A stretch of DNA of 64,000 nucleotides from JANSWP01 sp041941305 (GCA_041941305.1 JBGTQJ010000004.1:62001-126000), one strand, 5' to 3'; shown: positions 35,618-45,185, numbered from the stretch's first letter. Notes: generated by a model not told the origin, from the sequence alone. Program-made: numbers and translations.

Positions 35618-36796
35618 TTAATTCAACCTTACTTTTTCATAAAATTCCTGTCGATATTGGGAAGGAGATTGCCCTGTAGATTTCTTGAATGTAGCATTAA
35701 AAGTTGTTTTGTTATTAAACCCAACTTCATAGGCGATTTGGATAATGTAGGCTTTTTCGTAATCAGGGTTTTCCAAAAGTTGTTTGGCTTCCTGAATTCT
35801 AAAATCATTGATGAATTGATTGAAGGTTTTGCCAAATTGATCATTGATGACTTGGGAAAGATGGTGGGAAGTGATTTGAAGGCTTTCTGCAAGGGTCCCT
35901 ATTTTTAATTCGTTGTTCCTGTAGGGTTTTTCATTTTCCATCAACTTTAAAAGGGCATTTTGTATGGATTGGGCAGCAGAATTGGTGAGTGAAGAAGTTG
36001 CGTATTTGTTTGGCTGAAAGACTTTTTGGAGCAACTCTCCGGAAAAAATAGCAGGACGCTGATAACCCAAATATCCAATCGTGTAAATAGAGATGGTCAT
36101 AATACCTGAAATGATAAAGTCGTGTAAATCGACAAAAAAGGCTTGCTTGCTAAGGGGGAAGTATGCTAGAAAACTTAAGGTATAAGCAGCAAATAATGCA
36201 GTCAAAATTTGAAACCATTTTCTACGAACCTGTACCAGTTTGGGCGCTAAGCCCGCAGCTTCGTCTTCTTTCCAGATTTTTTGGAGCAACCAGATTTTCC
36301 AGAGCAAATAGATGAGCATCTGGGTACCAAACAGTTTGAAATTGACCATAATCCATACCCAGGAGCCAAAAGAGAATTGTGGGAAAGCTGCTTCCCCTGT
36401 AATCGTAGCCAGTTTGTCAGCGGTGCCTTGAAGGAAAAAGGGAAGTAAAAAAAATATTAACAACAGACTTGGTAGAAAATGAGCCCAACGATGTTTTTGA
36501 AGTTGTGGTTTGACCCTTAATGAGTCAAAATAAAGCAAGAGTAGCGGACTAAAACAATAATAAATTGGCGTATTGGTAAGATAAACATGAGGAAAGTGAT
36601 AATGATAATTCGTCCACCAACAAAAATGGAAAAAGAGCATGTAACTGAACAAAAACAATAGGAGTCCAAGATAGATACTACTCAGCCTATTGCCTTTATG
36701 ATGTTTGAATACCAAGGCAGAAAAAAATAGACCCTGACCTCCGGCAATTAGGAATAGAATTGGCCAGAAAGACAATTCGATGTTGGGTATTTCCAT
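35618..36796 (-). CDS. Membrane-bound AraC-family transcriptional regulator
   Basis: 392 residues. The N-terminal two thirds hold about seven membrane helices (FWPILFLIAGGQGLFFSALVF, IYLGLLLFLFSYMLFFHFCWW, HFLPSLLLIFFLLPFFL and others). The C-terminal 110 residues are an AraC DNA-binding domain (KIGTLAESLQITSHHLSQVI as the first helix-turn-helix, then FNQFINDFRIQEAKQLL and IIQIAYEVGFNNKTTFNATFKKSTGQSPSQYR). Such membrane-tethered AraC regulators are common in Bacteroidota. Target genes are unknown; the minus-strand lipoprotein gene downstream is a possible candidate only by position. Confidence 0.88.
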   Translation of the reverse strand: MEIPNIELSFWPILFLIAGGQGLFFSALVFKHHKGNRLSSIYLGLLLFLFSYMLFFHFCWWTNYHYHFPHVYLTNTPIYYCFSPLLLLYFDSLRVKPQLQKHRWAHFLPSLLLIFFLLPFFLQGTADKLATITGEAAFPQFSFGSWVWIMVNFKLFGTQMLIYLLWKIWLLQKIWKEDEAAGLAPKLVQVRRKWFQILTALFAAYTLSFLAYFPLSKQAFFVDLHDFIISGIMTISIYTIGYLGYQRPAIFSGELLQKVFQPNKYATSSLTNSAAQSIQNALLKLMENEKPYRNNELKIGTLAESLQITSHHLSQVINDQFGKTFNQFINDFRIQEAKQLLENPDYEKAYIIQIAYEVGFNNKTTFNATFKKSTGQSPSQYRQEFYEKVRLN

Positions 36797-36865
36797 TGTG
36801 AAAGTTTTCTGTCAATAGCTTTTGTTGAAACGAAATTGTTGCTATTGCCGTTGCCAACTATTCCA

Positions 36866-37831
36866 TCAATTTTTTTTGAAGGCTCCTTCCCAAATCTTTT
36901 CCCAATCATCTTCAGGAGAATTTCGGAGGTATTTTCGAACTTCTATGGATGCTTCTTCCAGTGTCCATTCATAGTATTCATTTTCAACAGTTTTGCTGGC
37001 CAAATCAAAGGCATTTAAGGTGAGGGTGCCATCTTTATTATTTCCAAAATAGGTTTGGTAAGTATTGTTTTTATCATTTGACAAGCGCCCGTCTTCGAAT
37101 TGACTGGCGTAGGTATTGTAAGTTTTTAAACTAAAACTTTTGTACTTTTTATCCGCCAGTTCATATTCCAGGAAACTAATGACTGCACAACCATCCAGCA
37201 CTTTATGTGTCCTAATTGAGGCTGGAGCAGCAATCCAATTTTCCCCATTTTTTACCTTCAGAATACCCTCCCAAAAACCAGCCATCTTCTCAAATTCTCT
37301 AAATTCTGGTAGATTGCATCTTTTGCCCTCATCATAGGTAAGTGCTGATGTTTGAGTGGATAATTCTTTGGGTAGGTCCTGAGTTCTTGAAAACTCCATA
37401 ATCCAATTATTTGACCAGGTTTTACCTCCATCTTTAGAGTAGGCATCATCCCAACGGAGAGGAGTGGGAGACACATCACAAAAGGTATACCTGGATATCA
37501 ATTGTGTACTATCATCAAGAGGGCGGTACGAGAAGAATTCTCCTCTGCCATGTCTGAAGCTTCCTTCCAAACTCGAAGACCCTGAGCGATTCTTTCCAGA
37601 CCAATTGAGCCAAAGTTCCCACTTTCCTTTTTCGCGATTGAAGTATCTCAAACTGTAGCCTTTGATGCCTTCTCCAAATTTTTGCTCATTCCACAATTCC
37701 AAAATCGCTTTTCCATCCAATATTGGATAAATCCTAGCGGTAGATTTGTAGGTGTCCTTCCAGGTAAGATCCTCCTGAATGGTTCGAAGATTGATTTCCC
37801 ACTCACCAATCCAAAAATCAAAAGAGTTTCT
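36866..37831 (-). pseudogene. DUF1579-like protein lacking its N-terminus
   Basis: The frame is open from 37831 and reads NSFDFWIGEWEINLRT, then YPILDGKAILELWNE, GYSLRYFNREKGKWELWLN and a second half with EFEKMAGFWEGILKV. These are hallmarks of DUF1579-like proteins, which normally carry an exported N-terminus before 'FDFWxGxW'. Here an in-frame TGA stands two codons before that motif and there is no ATG or GTG; the first TTG (37720) lies well inside the domain. The 5' end overlaps the last 14 bases of the upstream gene. It is probably a gene truncated by a deletion that joined it to its neighbour. Expression from a rare start codon or by coupling cannot be excluded. Confidence 0.6.
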
Positions 37832-39590
37832 TCACAATCCAGTAAAGGACCAGCAGAATCAATAAAATGCAAATCGCGTAACACAACCAGCAAGGGAGCC
37901 CAAAACAGGTCTCAGGAGTAGTGGTAGTTTTGCAGGATACACATTCTAACTTTTCTTTCACACCTTCATTGTCAATTGTAGTGATATAATCAGCAGGTTT
38001 TACTGGTACTGTACAAATTGGAACTTCCAAATCAAATACAATACAGGAGCTAATGGCTTCTATATCATTAATGTTAAAAGCTGGATCTACCAGTATACTG
38101 AAAATCATTTGCCCTTGGGTAGAGGGATGTCCTTTGCCTACTACTTCACCTGCTTTCAATGAGGCATTTGGAAAATTCCATTCCCTTAGTCGACCTCCTG
38201 CATCCGTTGGCTGGAAAAGACTTGGCCAATTTGAAGAACCAATGGTATAGCTTATAGGCTCAATGCTTTCAATGACTAATTGCTCCGGTATCTCCATTTT
38301 GATATTAACCAATTGCGTACTTGCCCGTCCCGTATTTTCAAAATTGACCACACAAACCACCTTTTGTTGCCCTTGGCTGGGACATTCGCAAGCATAAACT
38401 TTCACTTCATTTGGATCGTGAGATTTGACAATTGGTGAACTCACCTCACTAAATCCAATGATCTCTTGCCGAAAATTGGAATTTGGAGTGATTGGCAACC
38501 ATTCATTGTCATCGCCATAGAATCCATTCAAAATATTGCGCAAGCCAAGACTATCGAGTGGACGAAGATCCAAGCCATCCTGTAAAACTTTGATAGCTGC
38601 CAATAAGCCATCATCTGTCACCTGTGGCATAGCAGTTATGACTGCCAAAAAACTCATGGTGTCTCCTGCTTCTCCCTGAAACATATTCCACATAGCAGTG
38701 TCATTTTCAAACTCTACAAACAGGTTGCGCAAATCCAGATTGTTGCCGGCAAGGGAATCGTATCTGAAGACCAGGCAATTTTGATAGGAGTCGAATGCGG
38801 GGTTCGGGTTATTGGATGTGAGGTCGATTTCGCCATTTTCAGAAATATCGCGGTAGAAATTCAGGGTTTCCTGAAAATTGAATTTTCCATATTGGGTACT
38901 TGGTGGTGGAGCAGCTTGTACGCCATTTCCAAAAACTCCTTTGATTCGATTGGGTACGGTGGCTGGTTTGGTTTTGCTATTGTAAAATAAATATACTCGT
39001 CCTTCTACAATGGTGTCATTTGGAATCAGGCTTCTGAAAGAAATGATATTCACCAAGGTGTCCTCAGGCTGTACATCGTGATTGAGTTGTAATTGAATCA
39101 AATTGCCCGCTTCAAACATACTATCTGATTCTGCCACAGGTGGATCTTTAACTATGATATTGAAAAAAGGAATTTCGCTCTGTAAAGCAGCAGGTGGTCG
39201 GAATGGATTGCCAGGTCCTGGAGCGACCAAGCCACTGGGTGGACGGGTCGTGCCACCATAATTGCCTGTAGGATATACTTTGGAAAAAAGTGCACCAGAC
39301 TGTATGAAGGTCCTGTTTCTAATATTTTGATAAATGTGTTTAATGGTCGAATCCTGTGTGCCATTTGTAAAAGTTCCATCCCCATACACCCAGAGAAAGG
39401 TGTAGTAAGGTTTTGGTGTGTCATCTCCAATAAGGGAATCTAAATAATCAAATCCAGTTGCTTCAAGAATGGTGGTATCAGTGTTGGGGAGATTTTGTCG
39501 TTCTGCAGTGATACCCTGAGAAAAGGAATATTGGCAAAAAAGTAGAAGAGAAAGGAGTAAAGTGGCTTTAATGGTTATGTTTTGTTTCAT
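37818..39590 (-). CDS. Exported PKD-like surface protein with C-terminal membrane anchor
   Basis: 590 residues with a signal peptide (IKATLLLSLLLFCQYSFSQ). A PKD-like strand pair (YTFLWVYGDGTFTNG) is near residue 70. The region from about 385 contains IVKSHDPNEVKVYACECPS and VCVVNFENTGRAST, a motif set seen in large T9SS-exported proteins of Bacteroidota. Instead of a sorting domain the protein ends in a Cys-rich segment and one membrane helix (CYAICILLILLVLYWIVKKLF), so it is probably anchored in the membrane. Function unknown. Confidence 0.75.
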   Translation of the reverse strand: MKQNITIKATLLLSLLLFCQYSFSQGITAERQNLPNTDTTILEATGFDYLDSLIGDDTPKPYYTFLWVYGDGTFTNGTQDSTIKHIYQNIRNRTFIQSGALFSKVYPTGNYGGTTRPPSGLVAPGPGNPFRPPAALQSEIPFFNIIVKDPPVAESDSMFEAGNLIQLQLNHDVQPEDTLVNIISFRSLIPNDTIVEGRVYLFYNSKTKPATVPNRIKGVFGNGVQAAPPPSTQYGKFNFQETLNFYRDISENGEIDLTSNNPNPAFDSYQNCLVFRYDSLAGNNLDLRNLFVEFENDTAMWNMFQGEAGDTMSFLAVITAMPQVTDDGLLAAIKVLQDGLDLRPLDSLGLRNILNGFYGDDNEWLPITPNSNFRQEIIGFSEVSSPIVKSHDPNEVKVYACECPSQGQQKVVCVVNFENTGRASTQLVNIKMEIPEQLVIESIEPISYTIGSSNWPSLFQPTDAGGRLREWNFPNASLKAGEVVGKGHPSTQGQMIFSILVDPAFNINDIEAISSCIVFDLEVPICTVPVKPADYITTIDNEGVKEKLECVSCKTTTTPETCFGLPCWLCYAICILLILLVLYWIVKKLF

Positions 39591-39831
39591 TTGAGAAGTG
39601 GTTTTTGTTTTTAGTTAGGTACCTAATTCTGGAATTAATTCCTGTAAAGATAAAGGTGTTACTCTATAATGTACTTTTGTTGCCAATATGTTTAGAACTC
39701 TGTGCTTCTTTTACCTGATTATGTATCATTCAGTTGCGATTTCTGCTCAAAATAGTTCAATAGAAGAACTTTAGCATGCCCTGTGCTTTTTCGCTCAATT
39801 CACAAAACCTGCATAGTGGACTTTTAATACG

Positions 39832-40134
39832 ATGCGTCAAATATCCGGCGATGACTTTGCTCCGGATAGTTTGTTTACTAAGGTAGAAAACAAAAAAGTA
39901 AAATTCATGGGTTTTCACTTAAATGGAGAGGCTTTTCAATATCACATAGATACCTATTCCTGTGATGCCATTATTGAAGCAGGCGCGGCTGCACATAAGC
40001 AAAGTTCTGAAAGCAAAAAGCGGTTTTATTATCCAAGGGGTTATGGATATGCTGTGAAAAGAATTTTGTATTTGGAGCAGGAGCAGGCGGTGTGGATTAA
40101 GGAGGTTTTGGGGCTGAGATTGAAAGAGTTTTGA
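39832..40134 (+). CDS. Hypothetical protein, 100 residues
   Basis: A small frame with no signal peptide (MRQISGDDFAPDSLFTKVEN; central KVKFMGFHLNGEAFQYHI; end LEQEQAVWIKEVLGLRLKEF). Composition and mixed alpha/beta pattern look protein-like, but no family was recognised. It lies between two gene remnants, so it could be one as well. Confidence 0.45.
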   Translation: MRQISGDDFAPDSLFTKVENKKVKFMGFHLNGEAFQYHIDTYSCDAIIEAGAAAHKQSSESKKRFYYPRGYGYAVKRILYLEQEQAVWIKEVLGLRLKEF

Positions 40135-40259
40135 TTGATATGGGATGATTTTTTAAGTTCTACTTTTGGAATTTTTCTTTAAATTCACCAAAGCTTTTAA
40201 TGCAGATTTTGGGTATAAGAATAAAAAAGCGAGAGGCAAAATTCAAAACAATAAGAATA

Positions 40260-40867
40260 ATGGTAACACAAATAGAAATGGGACACCTCGCTACTATTCA
40301 TCACCAAAGAGCTATCAAAAAGCTGATTTTTGGACTTGAGAAATTATTCCTCTCTGGAGAAATAACACTAGAACCTCTTCCCGAAACAGATATTGACCCA
40401 GGCAATCCTGAAAGTAAATGTCCTGATATTGTTTTACAAGATGAAGAAAACGCTACTGTTCCTGTTATCATTGAAGTAGCCACTAAAAAGCAGGGGTGAT
40501 TGGTTCTAAAAATATGCTCTGTGATTTTTTTCAAATTCAAGTTCAAGACCAAGTTCAAGCCCAAGAATTGAAATTGAACTTGGTCTTGAACTTGAACTTT
40601 CAGGAATTTAGAAGAAAAAAACCTGCATAATCCTTTAGCACATCATGAAAATAATAGAACCAATCAACCCTGACTAAAAGGGGATGGAAAACAGATTTCA
40701 AAAAATTACGTCAATTGATGGATGAAACTGAATATGGTATCGAAGAAGGTTTTGTATTGAATTTCGAGTCTGGAGAATGGCACCAATATTCTAAAAGCAT
40801 TGGAGTTGTGGAGGAAAATACTAGTTGGTCGAAAGTTCTGGGAGTTGATTTAGGAAAGATGATTTGA
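40260..40867 (+). pseudogene. Uma2-like (PD-(D/E)XK fold) protein gene split by a MITE
   Basis: The first part (40260-40490) encodes MVTQIEMGHLATIHHQRAIK ... CPDIVLQDEENATVPVIIEVATKK, with the Pro-Asp and Ile-Glu-Val elements of the Uma2/DUF820 nuclease-like fold. The second part (40673-40867) encodes TKRGWKTDFKKLRQLMDETE ... SWSKVLGVDLGKMI, the usual C-terminal half. Between them lies a 182-bp element. Removing the element and one copy of its 9-bp target duplication restores one continuous frame of about 138 codons through ATK-(K/R)-GWKTDF. The upstream ATG at 40200 belongs to the same frame but its residues are not family-like. No longer functional as written, because the element's left end supplies a stop codon. 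Confidence 0.8.
40491..40672. mobile_element. MITE-like element, 182 bp, inside the Uma2-like gene
   Basis: Terminal inverted repeats of 18 bp match at 17 positions (left 40491-40508 CAGGGGTGATTGGTTCTA; right 40655-40672 is its complement with one difference). Flanking 9-mers are near-identical direct repeats (ACTAAAAAG 40482-40490 and ACTAAAAGG 40673-40681), as expected for a target-site duplication. Inside is a perfect 23-bp hairpin (40536-40558 and 40574-40596) made of TTCAAG/CTTGAA words, which also occurs at 56718-56760. No transposase is encoded, so movement would need an enzyme supplied elsewhere. The parent IS family was not identified. Confidence 0.85.
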
Positions 40868-40883
40868 GATTATTCATCCGCTT

Positions 40884-41309
40884 CTAAAATTTAAATTTAT
40901 TCGCCAAAGGATCATAATCTGTGATAAACCACTCATGATAGAAAGTTGCAATATAGAAGCTTTCATTTGGAAAACGGTCAAAAATTGCGACAAAGCCTGC
41001 CCAGATATCATCATCTCTGTAAGTCGTGTCTTTTAAATAAATAACCATTTTTGTTTCATCTTTACTAAGAAAATGATGCAAAATCTTGATATTTGGATGA
41101 TGTTCTGCACCTATTGGAAGCAATACATTGTAGTTTTCAATCTTCATAAATTCGGCATCTAAATAGCCTTCTTCTGTCTCTTCTTTTGATTCAGAGTTGA
41201 GAATTTGCCACTTCCATGTTTCTGGTCCTTCATGCTTTTCAATAAAATTATCATAGCGCATTTTTTTGATGCGAGTGAAGAGTTGAGGGGAGAGATCTTT
41301 GACTTTCAT
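40884..41309 (-). CDS. Hypothetical cytosolic protein
   Basis: 141 residues without signal peptide or membrane segment (MKVKDLSPQLFTRIKKMRYD; VLLPIGAEHHPNIKILHHFL; SFYIATFYHEWFITDYDPLA). Mixed alpha/beta, charged, with a good coding pattern. No family recognised. It could be an immunity-type or regulatory small protein, but nothing in the sequence proves this. Confidence 0.65.
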   Translation of the reverse strand: MKVKDLSPQLFTRIKKMRYDNFIEKHEGPETWKWQILNSESKEETEEGYLDAEFMKIENYNVLLPIGAEHHPNIKILHHFLSKDETKMVIYLKDTTYRDDDIWAGFVAIFDRFPNESFYIATFYHEWFITDYDPLANKFKF

Positions 41310-41421
41310 GACTGATAATATTATTAAATATTTGAGACTTGAAAAGATGCTTTTTGCTGAAAACTCTTAATTGTTTGAAAAGGAATTGGATTTTTACCAA
41401 TTCTTAAATCGCTTAGATTTT

Positions 41422-41646
41422 TCATATTGAAGAGAAAAGGGGAAGCGTTGAAATATTATTTCTTTTTTTATCAAAATTGGTTTTTACTCTTTCTCGCCAG
41501 TTATTTTGAATAGTAATATCGATAGCATTAGTAGAATCTTCCATATCCTCCATTATAAAGTTCTCAAGGCTATCAATCGTTTGGCTTTTTACATTAAGAC
41601 AAACAAGGGAACATAGAAAGAGAATCGAGATTGCGTTTTTTGTCAT
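41422..41646 (-). CDS. Small exported protein, 74 residues
   Basis: A signal peptide (AISILFLCSLVCLNVKSQ) and a short mature region of about 53 residues (TIDSLENFIMEDMEDSTNAI; NFDKKRNNISTLPLF). Too short for a typical domain. It may be complete or the 5' remnant of a longer gene. Confidence 0.45.
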   Translation of the reverse strand: MTKNAISILFLCSLVCLNVKSQTIDSLENFIMEDMEDSTNAIDITIQNNWRERVKTNFDKKRNNISTLPLFSSI

Positions 41647-41731
41647 TTTTAATTCATTTAAAGAGTTGATTTCAAATTTACACTTTTTCCATTCAACATA
41701 AAATCAAATTCTTCATAAGCACCTTTTTATT

Positions 41732-41739
41732 TAACTTCG
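41732..41739 (+). promoter_or_regulatory. Candidate -7 element (TAACTTCG)
   Basis: Differs by one base from TAnnTTTG and is followed by C, like the words at 23749 and 25520. It lies 56 bases before the ATG at 41796. Confidence 0.35.
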
Positions 41740-41795
41740 CAATCCCAAAATTCTCATCTTAAAAAACCAACATTTCCAAACCAAATTTTTTTAAA

Positions 41796-44700
41796 ATGAT
41801 AAAGCGTTATTGTGTTATCCTTTTCGGAATGCTGCTATTTGCTTCTGCGTTTGCCCAAGATGCTAAAGAAGCAAGCAAAAAAACAGACAAAAAAGACCCC
41901 AAAAAATGGGATGTCAATGATCCACCAGGTGAAAGCTGGAACTGGAAAGAAGTAAACTTCACCACAGACGAAGGAACCTGGATGAATCTGGATGTCAGTC
42001 CTGACGGCAAGACCATTGTATTTGATATGTTGGGGGATATTTACAAAATGTCGATTGAGGGAGGAAAGGCTACACCCTTGAGAACAGGCGTGGCTTGGGA
42101 AGTACAGCCTCGGTTCAGTCCTGATGGTTCCAAAGTCCTTTTTACAAGTGATGCGGGTGGTGGTGACAACATCTGGGTGATGAATGCAGATGGAGAGGCA
42201 GCCAAACAAATTACAAAAGAAGATTTTCGATTGTTGAACAATGCTGTGTGGATGCCAGATGGAGATTATTTTATTGCCCGAAAGCATTTTACTTCTCAGC
42301 GTTCGCTGGGAGCAGGTGAGATGTGGATGTATCACATTACAGGTGGCAGTGGGGTGCAATTGACCAAACGAAAAAATGACCAGCAGGATGTGAATGAACC
42401 TGCAGTTTCACCACTCGAAAATGGTCGTTACGTGTACTTCAGCGAAGACGTATATCCGGGAGGCTTTTTTCAATACAACAAAGATCCCAACTCACAGATT
42501 TATGTCATCAAATGTTATGACCGGGAGAAAGGGGAATTGAAAAATGTGGTAAGCGGACCTGGAGGAGCAGCACGTCCTCAAGTTTCCAACGATGGAAAGA
42601 AATTGGCATTTATCAAACGGGTACGTACCAAAACCTCCTTGTTTATCCACGATTTAGAGACTGGAGAAGAGTATCCAATATTTGATCAATTGAGTAAAGA
42701 TCAACAGGAAGCCTGGGCAATTTTTGGTGTTTATCCTGGATTTGACTGGATGCCTGGAGATAAGGAGATTGTGATTTATGGCTTGGGAAAAATCTGGCGA
42801 GTGGAAGTTCCGCAGGAGGCGAAGTCCATAGGAGAATTTAAAGCGACACAAATCCCTTTTTCTGTAGATGTGAAAACCAAAGTCGCAGAAACCGTTCGCT
42901 TCAAAAACGAAGCATTTGAAGAAGATTTGCATGTCAAAGTGATACGAAATGCTGTAACTTCTCCTGATGGGCAATATTTGGTTTTTAACGCCCTTGGGCA
43001 TTTGTGGAAGAAAGCATTGCCAGATGGCGAAGCCAAAAGAATGACTCAAAATACAGATTTGGAATTTGAACCTGCTTTTTCACCTGATGGAAAATATATG
43101 GTTTATGTCACCTGGAATGATGAAACAATGGGAGCCGTGATGTATATGGATTTGAAATCTGGGAATAGTCAAAGATTGACGACTAAAAAAGGTATCTATC
43201 GGAGCCCTTCTTTCTCTCCAGATGGCAAAACGATTGTATTTAGAAAAGATGGAGGCAACGCCCATCAAGGTTATACGCATAGCAAGGAGCCGGGCATTTA
43301 TTTATTGAAAAAAGAAGGTGAGGGCAAACCACAATTGATATCTCCTCGTGGAGAATATCCAGTTTTCAGTGCAGATGGTAAGCGCATTTTCTATCAGACT
43401 GGAGGGTACATTTTTGGCAGTCTGACCAAAAGTGTCGAATCTGTAAACTTAGACGGCAAAGACAAAAAAGAACATTTTGATGGCAAATATGCGCAACGCT
43501 ATATTATCAGTCCAGACAACAAATGGGTTGCCTGGTCGGAATTGTATAAAGTATATGTGGCGCCCTTCCCCAAATCGGGTAAAAAAGTTGGTTTGACTTC
43601 CAAGACCAAAGCAGTACCAGTCGCACAAGTTGCCAAAGATGCAGGTATCAATATTCATTGGTCGCCAGACAGCAAAAAACTACATTGGACCTTAGGAGAG
43701 GAATACTTTTCAGACAACCTGACAGAACGATTCAAGTTTTTGGAAGGGGCTTTGGATAGCTTGCCACCAATGGATTCTACAGGCGTAAAAATCAATTTGG
43801 TTGTCAAATCTGATAAACCAACAGGTCAAATTGCATTGACCAATGCCCGCATCATTACGATGGAAGGAGATGAGGTGATTGAGAAAGGAATGATTTTGAT
43901 AGAAGGCAATGTGATCAAAAAAGTAGGCAGGAGTTTCCGCCTGTCTAGTGATATGAAAGTGATCGACTGTGAAGGTAAAACCATCATGCCAGGCATCATG
44001 GACGTACATGCTCATAGCGGCAACTTCAGATATGGTTTAAGTCCTCAGAAACAATGGGAATATTATGCAAATCTTGCTTATGGTGTTACAACTTCTCATG
44101 ACCCAAGTGCCAATACCGAGATGGTTTTTGCACAAAGTGAAATGATTAGAGCAGGGGAGATGGTTGGACCAAGGTTGTTCAGTACCGGTACTATCCTTTA
44201 TGGTGCGGATGGGGATTTCAAAGCAGTGGTCAATAGCCTGGAAGATGCTAAGAGTGCACTTCGCCGAACGAAAGCCTATGGAGCATTTTCTGTAAAAAGT
44301 TACAACCAGCCACGCCGTGAGCAGCGCCAGCAAGTGATGCAGGCAGCCCGGGAATTGGATATTTTAGTCATGCCAGAAGGAGGTTCTTTTTTCTTCCATA
44401 ACTTGAGCATGGTGCAAGACGGGCATACTGGGGTTGAACACAATCTTCCTGTTGTGCCGTTGTACAAGGACGTCGTTGATTTTTGGAAAGCTACCAAGGC
44501 GCATAACACACCTACATTGGTTGTAAATTATGGAAGTGTCAGTGGTGAATATTACTGGTACCAGCATACCAATGTTTGGGAAAAAGAGAGGCTGTTGTCT
44601 TTCACTCCAAGAAATGTGGTGGACAGTCGTGCCCGACATAGAATGATGCTGCCGGAAGAAGAATACGAAAACGGGCATATTTTGACCTCCAAAAGTTTGA

Positions 44701-45131
44701 ATAAACTGCAATCTGCTGGTGTGAATGTCAATCTCGGAGCACATGGTCAGTTGCAAGGTTTGGGTGCTCACTGGGAATTGTGGATGATTCAGCAAGGAGG
44801 GATGAGTAATCACCAGGCATTGAAATGTGCGACGATCAATGGCGCTGAATACTTAGGTATGGAGCACCAATTGGGTTCTATCAAAGAAGGCAAAATTGCA
44901 GATTTGATTGTCCTGGATAAAAATCCTTTGGAGAATATCAGAAATACAGAATTTGTAAGATATACTATGCTCAATGGTCGATTGTACGATGCTGCGACTA
45001 TGAATGAAATCGGCAATTATGACCGAAAGCGTACGAAGTTCTATTTTGAACAACCAGGAAGTGGTAATGCTTATCCGTATTATCAAGAGACGGATAGCCA
45101 TATGATGCCTCAATGCTGTATGCGGAATTAG
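41796..45131 (+). CDS. Exported TolB-propeller/amidohydrolase fusion protein
   Basis: 1,111 residues with a signal peptide (RYCVILFGMLLFASAFAQ). Residues about 45-620 form TolB/WD40-like propeller blades with the recurring word FSPDGK (QPRFSPDGSKVLFTSD, EPAFSPDGKYMVYVTW, SPSFSPDGKTIVFRKD). From about 670 an amidohydrolase domain follows: IALTNARIITMEGDEVIEKG, GKTIMPGIMDVHAHSGNF (the His-x-His metal pair), EGGSFFFHNLSMVQDGHTG, VNLGAHGQLQGLGAHWELW and the C-terminal GSIKEGKIADLIVLDKNPLE. By family this is a periplasmic metal-dependent hydrolase; the substrate (peptide or small amide) is unknown. A strong terminator follows. Confidence 0.9.
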   Translation: MIKRYCVILFGMLLFASAFAQDAKEASKKTDKKDPKKWDVNDPPGESWNWKEVNFTTDEGTWMNLDVSPDGKTIVFDMLGDIYKMSIEGGKATPLRTGVAWEVQPRFSPDGSKVLFTSDAGGGDNIWVMNADGEAAKQITKEDFRLLNNAVWMPDGDYFIARKHFTSQRSLGAGEMWMYHITGGSGVQLTKRKNDQQDVNEPAVSPLENGRYVYFSEDVYPGGFFQYNKDPNSQIYVIKCYDREKGELKNVVSGPGGAARPQVSNDGKKLAFIKRVRTKTSLFIHDLETGEEYPIFDQLSKDQQEAWAIFGVYPGFDWMPGDKEIVIYGLGKIWRVEVPQEAKSIGEFKATQIPFSVDVKTKVAETVRFKNEAFEEDLHVKVIRNAVTSPDGQYLVFNALGHLWKKALPDGEAKRMTQNTDLEFEPAFSPDGKYMVYVTWNDETMGAVMYMDLKSGNSQRLTTKKGIYRSPSFSPDGKTIVFRKDGGNAHQGYTHSKEPGIYLLKKEGEGKPQLISPRGEYPVFSADGKRIFYQTGGYIFGSLTKSVESVNLDGKDKKEHFDGKYAQRYIISPDNKWVAWSELYKVYVAPFPKSGKKVGLTSKTKAVPVAQVAKDAGINIHWSPDSKKLHWTLGEEYFSDNLTERFKFLEGALDSLPPMDSTGVKINLVVKSDKPTGQIALTNARIITMEGDEVIEKGMILIEGNVIKKVGRSFRLSSDMKVIDCEGKTIMPGIMDVHAHSGNFRYGLSPQKQWEYYANLAYGVTTSHDPSANTEMVFAQSEMIRAGEMVGPRLFSTGTILYGADGDFKAVVNSLEDAKSALRRTKAYGAFSVKSYNQPRREQRQQVMQAARELDILVMPEGGSFFFHNLSMVQDGHTGVEHNLPVVPLYKDVVDFWKATKAHNTPTLVVNYGSVSGEYYWYQHTNVWEKERLLSFTPRNVVDSRARHRMMLPEEEYENGHILTSKSLNKLQSAGVNVNLGAHGQLQGLGAHWELWMIQQGGMSNHQALKCATINGAEYLGMEHQLGSIKEGKIADLIVLDKNPLENIRNTEFVRYTMLNGRLYDAATMNEIGNYDRKRTKFYFEQPGSGNAYPYYQETDSHMMPQCCMRN

Positions 45132-45150
45132 GAGACCATATACTTAAAGT

Positions 45151-45185
45151 CAAAAAGGTGCTAAACATTTGTTAGCACCTTTTTG
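45151..45185 (+). terminator. Intrinsic terminator after the amidohydrolase gene
   Basis: A perfect 14-bp stem (45151-45164 and 45172-45185) with a 7-base loop. The stem's GGTGC/GCACC core is followed by T5 on the plus strand. Confidence 0.85.

Noticed and set aside
41835..42359. 174-codon minus-strand frame
   Set aside because: Antisense to the TolB-amidohydrolase gene; Cys/His-rich shadow translation.
44364..44813. 149-codon minus-strand frame
   Set aside because: Antisense to the amidohydrolase domain, without protein-like composition.
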